A stretch of 6,549 nucleotides of DNA from contig JAKFUW010000160.1 in NCBI GenBank assembly GCA_021732545.1, positions 1 to 6,549 on the forward strand. Direction: 5' to 3'. The notes below the pieces were generated by a model. That model was not told where the DNA came from and did not search any database. It worked only from the letters and a program-made list of their open reading frames with translations. The DNA is from Alphaproteobacteria bacterium (GTDB lineage Bacteria; Pseudomonadota; Alphaproteobacteria; Rickettsiales; UBA3002). Below are positions 1 to 5,420 of this stretch, one piece after another (positions within the stretch are counted from its first letter, which is position 1; every line of letters begins with the position of its first letter). A program made the translations under genes and the position numbers.

Positions 1-2
1 AT

Positions 3-566
3 CTGGTGCGCTTGCAAATTCTCGTCGCACAAGGTGAAAAACTTTCCATGGCACAAGATGATATTACGCGCCGTGGCCACGCCATCGAATGTCGCATCTG
101 CGCGGAAGATCCCGATCATGAATTTTATCCTGCAACAGGAACTTTGCGCTATATCGGAAACTCACTATCGCCTTTTGTGCGCATTGATTGTGGTTATAAA
201 ATCGGCAATGAGATTGGGGTGCATTATGATTCCTTGATTGGCAAAATCATCGCTTGGGGAGGCACCCGAGAAGTGGCTGTTGAGCGATTGATTGCTGCAC
301 TCAAAAATTCGAGCTTTGCGGGTGTTCAAACCAACCGTGAATTTATAATGCGCATTCTAAACCATCTCGATTTTTTAGCCGGAAATACCCACACCCACTT
401 CATAGAATCACACGTGCAAGCATTGCAAAAGTCAGCCGCTACAGTGCAGCAAGAGTCAGCGGCGATTGCCGCCTATCTACTACGAAACCAGACATCGTCA
501 GCAACCCACACAACCGCCGATTCGCCATGGCGCAGCAATGATTTGCGCGGATTCAGGAACAGTTGA
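3..566 (+). CDS. Methylcrotonyl-CoA carboxylase-like alpha subunit, C-terminal part of biotin carboxylase domain (5' end outside window, prematurely ended)
   Basis: This is the downstream part of the ATP-dependent biotin carboxylase subunit of an acyl-CoA carboxylase. The subunit carboxylates biotin with bicarbonate; in MCC the carboxyl group then goes to 3-methylcrotonyl-CoA during leucine breakdown. The frame is already open at base 3 and the first residues match the family's 'LV..Q..VA.GE.L' stretch, so the true start lies upstream and the GTG at 6 is not a start. The biotin-carboxylase C-terminal domain is clear: ECRICAEDP near bases 87-113, YPATGTL, VHYDSLIGKI, and GVQTNREF. The adjoining HMG-CoA lyase gene favours MCC over propionyl- or acetyl-CoA carboxylase. 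The frame ends with SPWRSNDLRGFRNS and TGA at 564-566. Family members at this point have an SPW...GWR/GFR-like motif and then continue into a linker and a biotinyl domain, so this protein is truncated. The missing part is present downstream in another frame. Family assignment is confident; the MCC assignment is likely. Confidence 0.85.
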   Translation: MVRLQILVAQGEKLSMAQDDITRRGHAIECRICAEDPDHEFYPATGTLRYIGNSLSPFVRIDCGYKIGNEIGVHYDSLIGKIIAWGGTREVAVERLIAALKNSSFAGVQTNREFIMRILNHLDFLAGNTHTHFIESHVQALQKSAATVQQESAAIAAYLLRNQTSSATHTTADSPWRSNDLRGFRNS

Positions 567-672
567 TATGAAGCAACATCTCATGATTAATGGCGCGTTA
601 CAAACGATAGACATTTTGTCGCAATCACTTGATTAAATTGCATTTATCTATCAGGGAAAAACCTTTCGCTAT
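565..672 (+). pseudogene. Decayed linker of the carboxylase alpha subunit: frame change plus in-frame TAA
   Basis: Reading from base 565 in the frame of the downstream biotinyl segment gives DMKQHLMINGALQTIDILSQ, then SLD, then TAA at 634-636, then IAFIYQGKTFRY, running straight into the biotinyl-domain frame. This resembles the beta-rich linker that joins biotin carboxylase to the carrier domain in MCC-type subunits. Moving from the upstream frame to this one requires skipping one base near 555-566. Two separate changes are therefore needed to restore one protein: a single-base indel and a stop codon. No homopolymer is obvious at the junction. An ATG at 568 opens a peptide of only 22 codons. 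Real decay is the simplest reading; sequence error is possible for either change alone. Confidence 0.65.
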
Positions 673-1053
673 GTGTTGCAACAACATTATCATTCGCATT
701 TTGTGCTGCGCGACGATCACGCTACATTAGTGCGTGGCGCTATGCATAAAAACACCATCACGCTAGATGGTTATGATCATCACATCAGCGACATTCAGCG
801 CGGTGCATCTGCTGCGCCATCACCTGATTCACCCCCCATCGCGCCAATGCCTGGAATGATTCAATCGGTGCTAGTAAATATGGGTGATCATGTGGTGAAA
901 GATCAGCCTTTGGTGGTCATGGAAGCGATGAAAATGCAGCTGACCATCAAGGCCGTGCGAAATGGAATGATCGGCGCAGTGCATGTGAAAGTCGGCGATG
1001 CGGTGGCCAAAGGCACGCTGCTAATCACCTTGAATGAGAATGCCGATGTTTGA
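673..1053 (+). CDS. Biotinyl (carrier) domain segment of the split carboxylase alpha subunit
   Basis: This 126-residue frame holds a complete biotinyl/lipoyl-type domain from about residue 56 to the end: IAPMPGMIQSVLVNMGD, then VVMEAMKMQ with the biotin-accepting lysine at residue 87 (codon 931-933), and a closing VKVGDAVAKGTLLITL hairpin. Residues 1-44 look like the end of an MCC-type linker, and 45-55 form an Ala/Pro/Ser-rich hinge, as usual before biotinyl domains. The domain is the mobile arm carrying carboxybiotin between the carboxylase and transferase sites. The start is uncertain. GTG at 673 is the first available codon after the TAA and has no well-placed Shine-Dalgarno (AGGG at 653-656 is too far away); ATG at 742 is another option. 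I infer that this was originally the C-terminal third of the upstream protein. If translated alone it could still be biotinylated, but it would lie on a separate chain from the carboxylase. Confidence 0.75.
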   Translation: MLQQHYHSHFVLRDDHATLVRGAMHKNTITLDGYDHHISDIQRGASAAPSPDSPPIAPMPGMIQSVLVNMGDHVVKDQPLVVMEAMKMQLTIKAVRNGMIGAVHVKVGDAVAKGTLLITLNENADV

Positions 1054-1963
1054 CAATCTACCTGCCGCTATCACCATTCATGAAGTAGGGCCTCGCGATG
1101 GATTGCAAAATGAATCGCAGCCGATTGCGACGGCGGATAAACTCCGCTTTATCGAACTACTCGCCGCATCAGGGCTGAAACACATTGAACTCACCAGCTT
1201 TGTGCGACCCGATGCCATCGCGCAATTAGCGGATGCTAAGGAACTTGTGCACGCGGTTGATGCGCTTGCTTTACCCGATGATATTACCTTCACTTGTTTG
1301 GTGCCTAACCTTCGCGGAATTGAAACCGCACACGCATTAGGTGTTCGCCATGTGGCGGTGTTTGTAGCCACATCTGATCGTCTTTCACAGCGCAATATCA
1401 ACGCCACGGTGGAAGAATCGTTTCAGCGCTTAGCACCCGTCATGGCCTTTGCCCAAACGCATAATATTACGGTGCGCGGTTACCTCTCCACCGTATTTGG
1501 TTGCCCGTATGAGGGCGAAATTTCCGTTGATAAAGTGGTGAACCTTTCGCTGCGATTACTTGATATTGGATGCTATGAAATATCACTCGGCGATACGATC
1601 GGTATCGCCGCACCTAATCAAGTGAGAGAGATTTTAGAAGCGCTCTATCGCGCTGGTATTAAACCGCATCAACTGGCGCTGCATTTTCATGATACTCGTG
1701 GGATGGCGATGGCGAATATCATCACCGGAATCGAGATGGGGATCACTGCATTTGACGCCTCAGCCGGTGGCCTTGGTGGTTGCCCCTACGCACAAGGTGC
1801 CAGTGGAAATGTCGCCACCGAAGAATTAGTGTATCTGTGTGAGCGCATGGGTATTGCCACGGGAGTTGACTTAAATCAACTGAGCAAAGCATCTGCTTTT
1901 ATGCTGGGATGCCTTGGTAAAGAAAGTGCATCGAAACTGTGTAGGGTGCTGGCAAAAAACTAA
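1046..1963 (+). CDS. mvaB: Hydroxymethylglutaryl-CoA lyase
   Basis: This enzyme cleaves 3-hydroxy-3-methylglutaryl-CoA to acetyl-CoA and acetoacetate, the last step of leucine catabolism; it acts in the cytoplasm and needs a divalent metal. It is a TIM barrel of the HMGL-like family. Numbered from ATG 1046, EVGPRDGLQNE carries the active-site Arg17 and Asp18, LHFHDTRG carries the metal-binding His213 and His215, and GGLGGCPYAQGASGNVATEE is the lyase signature with catalytic Cys246. All key residues are present and the length (305 residues) is normal. In-frame ATGs lie at 1034, 1040 and 1046. I prefer 1046: GAGA lies just upstream and the protein then begins MFDNLP before the first beta strand. 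Starting at 1034 would add four residues. The gene overlaps the carboxylase frame by 8 bp (20 bp if 1034 is used), suggesting translational coupling in a leucine/isovalerate operon. Its stop lies 2 bp from the stop of the convergent lepA. The name mvaB/hmgL follows the family. Confidence 0.95.
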   Translation: MFDNLPAAITIHEVGPRDGLQNESQPIATADKLRFIELLAASGLKHIELTSFVRPDAIAQLADAKELVHAVDALALPDDITFTCLVPNLRGIETAHALGVRHVAVFVATSDRLSQRNINATVEESFQRLAPVMAFAQTHNITVRGYLSTVFGCPYEGEISVDKVVNLSLRLLDIGCYEISLGDTIGIAAPNQVREILEALYRAGIKPHQLALHFHDTRGMAMANIITGIEMGITAFDASAGGLGGCPYAQGASGNVATEELVYLCERMGIATGVDLNQLSKASAFMLGCLGKESASKLCRVLAKN

Positions 1964-1965
1964 CG

Positions 1966-3771
1966 CTATTCATCGCCCATTTTGAGTGCTGAAATAAAGG
2001 CGCTTTGCGGAATATCGACGCTACCAATGGAGCGCATTTTCTTCTTACCTTTTTTCTGCTTGTCGAGCAGTTTGCGTTTGCGGCTGGCATCGCCACCATA
2101 ACACTTTGCGGTCACATCTTTGCGCATCGCAGCAATGGTTTCACGCGCGATGATCTTGCCGCCAATTGCCGCCTGAATGGGGATTTTGAACATGTGGCGA
2201 GGTATCAGGTCTTTGAGCTTGGCCACCATCGCGCGGCCACGATTTTCGGCTTGACCGCGATGCACCAGCATCGAGAGCGCATCGACCGGTTCGCCGTTAA
2301 CCATCACGGTGAGTTTCACCAGATCGCCTACTTCGTAATCGGCCATTTCATAATCGAAGCTGGCATAGCCTTTGGAGCAGCTTTTAAGGCGGTCATAAAA
2401 ATCAAACACCACCTCGTTGAGCGGTAAATTATACACCGCCATCGCGCGCGTTCCCACATAAGTGAGTTCCACCTGGCGGCCACGTTTTTCGGTGCACAGG
2501 GTCAGGATATTGCCCAAATACGTATCGGGCACAAAAATCGTCGCCTTAATCCATGGCTCGCGAATTTCGGCAATGCGCATCACATCAGGATAATCGGATG
2601 GGTTATGCAATTTCACTTCCGTGCCATCGGTCAGGCTTAGCTCATACACCACACTGGGTGCTGTGGTAATCAGATCGCAATCATATTCGCGCTCCAGCCG
2701 TTCCTGGATAATCTCCAGATGCAACAATCCTAAAAAGCCGCAGCGAAACCCAAGCCCCAGCGCGGTTGAGCTTTCGGGTTCATATAAAAAGCTCGCATCG
2801 TTGAGGTGCAATTTGGCCAGCGAATCGCGCAGATGATCGAACTCGCCATTATCGGTCGGGTAAAGCCCACAAAACACCACCGACTGCACCGGTTTATAGC
2901 CCGGCAACGCCTCTTTGCAGGGCTTGCGATCTTCGGTGATGGTATCGCCGATTTTGGTATCGGCCACCTGCTTGATGCCGGTGATGATATAGCCCACCTC
3001 ACCCGACACCAGCGAATCGACTGGGATTTTCTTCGGGGTGAACACACCAACCTGATCAACATCATAGCTCACACCGCCACGCATGAAGCGAATCTTTTGG
3101 CCTTTTTTTAGTTCGCCCGCATAGACACGCACGAGGATAATGACGCCCAGATAGGTATCATACCAGCTATCAATCAGCAGCGCTTTTAGCTCGGTAGCAT
3201 CGGGAGCTTTGGGTGCCGGCAAGCGCGTGACGATGGCTTCCAGCAAATCTTCAATGCCTAGCCCCGTTTTGGCCGAAACCATCAGCGCGTCGGTCGCATC
3301 AATGCCGATCACATCCTCGATTTGTTCGCGCACGCGGTCGGGTTCGGCTGCCGGTAAATCAACTTTGTTGAGCACTGGCAAAATATCGAGGTTCGCATCG
3401 ATCGCCTGATAGACATTCGCCAGCGTCTGAGCTTCCACTCCTTGTGCCGCATCGACGACTAGCAGCGCGCCTTCGCATGCCGCCAAACAGCGCGACACTT
3501 CATAAGCAAAATCCACATGGCCTGGTGTATCCATCAGATTGAGGATATAGGTTTTTCCGTCTTTAGCAGGATATTCGAGCCGCACCGTCTGCGATTTGAT
3601 GGTGATGCCACGCTCGCGCTCAATGTCCATGCTGTCTAACATCTGCGCCTGCATGTCGCGCTCGGCCACGGCTTTGCACGCCTGAATCAAACGATCGGCC
3701 AACGTGGATTTGCCATGATCGATGTGCGCGATGATTGAGAAATTACGGATGAGGCTAAGGTCTGTTGTCAT
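1966..3771 (-). CDS. lepA: Elongation factor 4 (LepA), ribosome-associated GTPase
   Basis: LepA is a translational GTPase of the EF-G/EF-4 family. It binds the ribosome, is reported to back-translocate stalled complexes, and affects initiation or 30S assembly. The full set of G motifs is visible: AHIDHGKST (P-loop, residues 15-23), RGITIKSQT (switch I, 54-62), DTPGHVDF (81-88), NKVD (135-138) and SAK (166-168). Domain II, the EF-G-like domains and the LepA-specific C-terminal domain follow. The latter contains YGGDASRKRKLLDKQKKGKK and ends DIPQSAFISALKMGDE, a typical family ending. At 601 residues it is full length with no interruption. The start is fixed by the conserved MTTDLSLIRNFSIIAHIDHG. 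No Shine-Dalgarno precedes it: the seven bases before ATG are CCCCGCC, and a strong extended -10 sits directly upstream. A lepB partner, frequent in other genomes, is not next to it here. Confidence 0.98.
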   Translation of the reverse strand: MTTDLSLIRNFSIIAHIDHGKSTLADRLIQACKAVAERDMQAQMLDSMDIERERGITIKSQTVRLEYPAKDGKTYILNLMDTPGHVDFAYEVSRCLAACEGALLVVDAAQGVEAQTLANVYQAIDANLDILPVLNKVDLPAAEPDRVREQIEDVIGIDATDALMVSAKTGLGIEDLLEAIVTRLPAPKAPDATELKALLIDSWYDTYLGVIILVRVYAGELKKGQKIRFMRGGVSYDVDQVGVFTPKKIPVDSLVSGEVGYIITGIKQVADTKIGDTITEDRKPCKEALPGYKPVQSVVFCGLYPTDNGEFDHLRDSLAKLHLNDASFLYEPESSTALGLGFRCGFLGLLHLEIIQERLEREYDCDLITTAPSVVYELSLTDGTEVKLHNPSDYPDVMRIAEIREPWIKATIFVPDTYLGNILTLCTEKRGRQVELTYVGTRAMAVYNLPLNEVVFDFYDRLKSCSKGYASFDYEMADYEVGDLVKLTVMVNGEPVDALSMLVHRGQAENRGRAMVAKLKDLIPRHMFKIPIQAAIGGKIIARETIAAMRKDVTAKCYGGDASRKRKLLDKQKKGKKKMRSIGSVDIPQSAFISALKMGDE

Positions 3772-3778
3772 GGCGGGG

Positions 3779-3787
3779 GTTATAACA
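3779..3787 (-). promoter_or_regulatory. Extended -10 promoter element of lepA, positioned for a leaderless transcript
   Basis: On the minus strand these bases read TGTTATAAC, an extended -10 (TGn plus TATAAC, five of six consensus positions). Seven bases (CCCCGCC) separate it from the A of the lepA ATG, so normal spacing would start transcription at or next to the start codon. The -35 position at 17-bp spacing (CTGGCG) is a poor match, as is common for extended -10 promoters. This is a motif reading only, but it fits the absent Shine-Dalgarno. Confidence 0.45.
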
Positions 3788-3831
3788 TAGAGGCAGTAAA
3801 GCGCCAGCGGATTTGATGGGAATGTTCAATA

Positions 3832-3900
3832 TGTCATCCCGCACATGTTGCGGGATCTCCATCTGGAGTGACAAGACCCCGCAATGAATGCGGGGCGACA
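3832..3900. repeat. Double-hairpin palindromic intergenic element
   Basis: This 69-bp element has two perfect hairpins sharing one core. Hairpin 1 is ATCCCGCA (3836-3843) pairing with TGCGGGAT (3849-3856) across loop CATGT. Hairpin 2 is CCCCGCA (3877-3883) pairing with TGCGGGG (3889-3895) across loop ATGAA. A small CTCC/GGAG stem (3857-3868) lies between them. The outer ends TGTC (3832-3835) and GACA (3897-3900) are also inverted, so the whole can fold as one cruciform-like structure. It looks like the short mobile palindromes seen in many copies between genes of some alphaproteobacteria; only one copy is in this window, so repetition is inferred. It lies between the lipoprotein gene and lepA. 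The A-run at 3900-3906 is on the wrong side of hairpin 1-to-2 for a lepA-strand intrinsic terminator. Confidence 0.7.
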
Positions 3901-3908
3901 AAAAAACT

Positions 3909-4097
3909 CTAATAAAATGCAGGAGACTCAAGTGACTTTAGATTGCTAACCTTAGCAACAGTGGTGCTTGCTGAAATCTGCTCCCATGCGGCTTGATGTT
4001 GCGCGTTGGTGTTGGTGCAGCCAGAAGCCAAGAGCATGGCACCTAACATAAGGATTGCGGGTACGTACCAAATAATGCGATGTGTAAGTGCGGCCAT
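3909..4097 (-). CDS. Small putative lipoprotein, function unknown
   Basis: I do not recognise this family. From ATG at 4095-4097 the product has 62 residues. It has a basic-tipped N-terminus (MAALTHR), a hydrophobic stretch (IIWYVPAILMLGAMLLA) and a lipobox-like ASGC, so Cys27 would be lipidated after signal peptidase II cleavage. The mature part is only about 36 polar residues (CTNTNAQHQAAWEQ...) ending LESPAFY. That architecture is what argues for a real gene; there is no recognised domain. The start is uncertain. ATG at 4107-4109 adds four residues, and TTG at 4131-4133 gives 74. The sequence GGGA upstream of 4097 is only a weak ribosome-binding site. It has the same orientation as lepA, 137 bp upstream of it, with the palindromic element between. 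A chance hydrophobic frame is the alternative. Confidence 0.5.
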   Translation of the reverse strand: MAALTHRIIWYVPAILMLGAMLLASGCTNTNAQHQAAWEQISASTTVAKVSNLKSLESPAFY

Positions 4098-4257
4098 GTC
4101 GTATCCCATCCCAAATAGTGTTGACTGACACAATCACACTACCATTGATGGCAAAAACAACCAGTGCTCATACAACATATGGGGTATGCACCACGCGCAG
4201 AGCTTCTCGGGATAGATGCCCTATCCAATGGATTAAGATAGATAAAATGATTATAAA
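4098..4257. other. Intergenic gap with one small hairpin
   Basis: This gap separates the orphan 160-residue gene from the small lipoprotein gene on the minus strand. It holds a 6-bp hairpin, GGATAG (4210-4215) pairing with CTATCC (4221-4226) across ATGCC. No T-run follows on either strand, so it is not a recognisable terminator. I see no convincing promoter for the lipoprotein gene and no other gene. Confidence 0.4.
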
Positions 4258-4740
4258 CTAGACAGATAAGCCATCGTCGTGATGCATGGCTGCGGCATTA
4301 ATCGCCACATTCTGGATGGCTAGGTTACCGATCAGGCTGGTCATGTGGCTAGCATCCAGACCCTCGATGTGGTTATCGCCAAAAATCGCGCGGATATCGT
4401 TGACCGAGTGTAGATCATCCGCTGAAAGGTTCGACGATTCCAAAAACTGCGCTAAATCTTGCAGGCTGATACCACCTTTTTTCAGCTCTTCCATCAGCAT
4501 CATCAGAATTTTAAAAGGAGGAAAACTACTCATCGCGCTGGAAGCCATAAAGCAGTTCCATTGCTCATTACGCATCATGTTTTTGTTAAAAAACGCAAAA
4601 GCTGCAATTTCTTCAATTTTAAACAATGGCTTATAATCCAAATTCGGCAAAAAGCTGCATAATCGCAATTGCGCAGTGGAATCCGTTCCTGTGCTTGCCA
4701 TATGCGATTGAAGTGCACTCGATGCGCCGCCGTCTGACAT
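4258..4740 (-). CDS. Orphan 160-residue protein, function unknown
   Basis: I do not recognise this protein. It has no signal peptide or membrane segment and looks cytoplasmic. Residues 1-25 are rich in Ser, Gly, Ala and Thr and probably disordered. Residues about 30-90 are hydrophobic and rich in Phe and Met (AAFAFFNKNMMRNEQWNCF, FKILMMLMEEL). Residues about 85-125 contain helix-loop patterns (GGISLQDLAQFLESSNLSADDLHSVNDIRAIFG) that look like a small helical bundle. The tail is AMHHDDGLSV. The ATG at 4738-4740 is preceded by AGGGG and AGGA, a good ribosome-binding region, and by promoter-like boxes, which supports expression. The neighbours give no functional clue: an inverted-repeat element separates it from apaG, and a small lipoprotein gene lies downstream. 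A disordered Ser-rich N-terminus without a signal peptide also occurs in secreted effectors, but nothing here shows that. Confidence 0.7.
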   Translation of the reverse strand: MSDGGASSALQSHMASTGTDSTAQLRLCSFLPNLDYKPLFKIEEIAAFAFFNKNMMRNEQWNCFMASSAMSSFPPFKILMMLMEELKKGGISLQDLAQFLESSNLSADDLHSVNDIRAIFGDNHIEGLDASHMTSLIGNLAIQNVAINAAAMHHDDGLSV

Positions 4741-4764
4741 AGATCCTACCCCTGTTTATTCATT

Positions 4765-4793
4765 AATTTAATCTTACTTCAAGAATATGACAA
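4765..4793 (-). promoter_or_regulatory. Sigma-70-like promoter for the orphan 160-residue gene
   Basis: On the minus strand a -35 box TTGTCA (4788-4793, five of six consensus bases) is followed after exactly 17 bp by TAAATT (4765-4770, four of six). The surrounding sequence is AT-rich. Transcription would start near 4758, giving a short leader that contains the AGGGG/AGGA ribosome-binding region before ATG 4740. This is motif evidence only. Confidence 0.5.
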
Positions 4794-4830
4794 AATGATG
4801 ACGAAAAGGTTAATTTTTTTGTGAATAGGG

Positions 4831-4974
4831 GAAAAAAGTAGTTAGAGTCGTGAGTCGAGAGTCGAGTAAGAGCAGAGCAGCCACCTGATTCTATCAGAGA
4901 TTGTTACCCGATTGCAACGGACATCGCTATCAAGGCCTATACACTCGACTCTCGACTCTAACCACTAACTACTT
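4831..4974 (-). terminator. Possible terminator for the glycosyltransferase-apaG unit
   Basis: Transcribed from the minus strand, the inverted repeat directly follows the apaG stop and would fold into a long stem; its second arm is immediately followed by ACTTTTTTCCCC (T-run at about 4832-4837). A stem plus T-run is the intrinsic terminator pattern. The 75-base central loop is far larger than in ordinary terminators, so efficiency is uncertain. The plus strand has no matching T-run after the stem. Confidence 0.4.
4836..4974. repeat. Long interrupted inverted repeat (MITE-like)
   Basis: The two ends are near-perfect inverted copies. AAGTAGTTAG (4836-4845) matches CTAACTACTT (4965-4974), and AGTCGAGAGTCGAGT (4853-4867) matches ACTCGACTCTCGACT (4943-4957). 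Seven unmatched bases sit between the two blocks on each side (4846-4852, 4958-4964). Each arm is itself built from repeats of GAGTCGA-like units. The 75-bp centre (4868-4942) encodes nothing visible and has a small hairpin, CTGAT/ATCAG at 4885-4897. The layout resembles a miniature inverted-repeat element. I see no clear target-site duplication. The right arm begins at the last base of the apaG stop codon. Confidence 0.75.
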
Positions 4975-5420
4975 CAATTCGGGCGCTGCGACTGATGCGG
5001 GCTATCGAGCGAAAAAGGTGGCACCACAATCGGGAAATATTCACCCGATGCGCCCTTCATCTCATATTCGCCCATCATGAGACCCGATGATGTGGGCAGC
5101 GACGTGCCGCTGGTATAACGAAAACCTTCGCCTGGTTTCAGCACGGGTTGCTCACCGACCACGCCTGCGCCGCGCACTTCCTGCACTTGTCCCATCGCAT
5201 CGGTGATACGCCAATAGCGATTGACCAGCTGCACTTGCTGATCGCTCAGATTTTCGACTTGCACGGTATAGGCCCAGACATAAACATGGTCCTGCGGCTC
5301 GGATTGTTCCTCAAGGTAAGCCGGAATCACCGAGACTTTGATATCTTGCGTGGTTTTTGAAAATATATTTGGCATCAAATTCATATGGTATGTGAAATTG
5401 GCCATGTCAATAGGGGTCAT
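4974..5420 (-). CDS. apaG: ApaG-family protein
   Basis: ApaG proteins are small fibronectin-III-like beta-sandwich proteins (DUF525). They are linked genetically to cobalt and magnesium homeostasis in enterobacteria, but their biochemical role is unsettled. Family motifs are clear: IKVSVIPAYLEEQS (about residues 27-40), VYVWAYTVQVENLS, YWRITDAMGQVQEVRGAGVVGEQPVLKPGEGFRYTSG (with the Gly-rich loop at 84-92) and PPFSLDSP near the end. The ApaG core begins near residue 21, so this start adds an N-terminal extension of about 20 residues. I chose ATG 5418-5420 because AAGG lies about nine bases upstream; it overlaps the glycosyltransferase end by 14 bp. ATG 5403-5405, 1 bp after that stop, is the main alternative (143 residues), and 5373-5375 would give a more typical family length but lacks a ribosome-binding site. 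Either of the first two starts implies translational coupling. The TGA stop touches the inverted repeat. Confidence 0.93.
   Translation of the reverse strand: MTPIDMANFTYHMNLMPNIFSKTTQDIKVSVIPAYLEEQSEPQDHVYVWAYTVQVENLSDQQVQLVNRYWRITDAMGQVQEVRGAGVVGEQPVLKPGEGFRYTSGTSLPTSSGLMMGEYEMKGASGEYFPIVVPPFSLDSPHQSQRPN

Noticed and set aside
555..570. Programmed +1 frameshift joining the two carboxylase parts
   Set aside because: No slippery sequence such as CUUUGA and no upstream Shine-Dalgarno-like stimulator is visible, and the second lesion (TAA at 634) would still stop translation.
634..636. Recoding of the in-frame TAA as a sense codon
   Set aside because: All other genes in the window use TAA, TAG and TGA as normal stops, and the frame change upstream already breaks the gene.
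2005..2427. Plus-strand open frame inside lepA
   Set aside because: It lies opposite an intact, highly conserved gene and its translation resembles no protein family; it is a shadow of lepA codon usage. The frames at 2621-2836, 2806-3111 and 3209-3409 are rejected for the same reason.
3836..3906. Intrinsic terminator formed by the twin hairpins
   Set aside because: The A/T run (3900-3906) lies before the hairpins on the gene-bearing minus strand and would be A, not U, on the plus strand, so neither strand has a stem followed by a U-run.
3952..4137. Alternative 61-residue minus-strand frame overlapping the small lipoprotein gene
   Set aside because: It lacks the signal peptide and lipobox pattern, starts at GTG, and looks like a shifted reading of the same bases.
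4210..4226. Hairpin GGATAG/CTATCC as a terminator after the orphan gene
   Set aside because: The stem is only 6 bp and no T-run follows in either direction.
4853..4957. CRISPR array from the repeated GAGTCGA units
   Set aside because: The units are short, contiguous and arranged as two inverted arms, with no regular spacers and no cas genes nearby.
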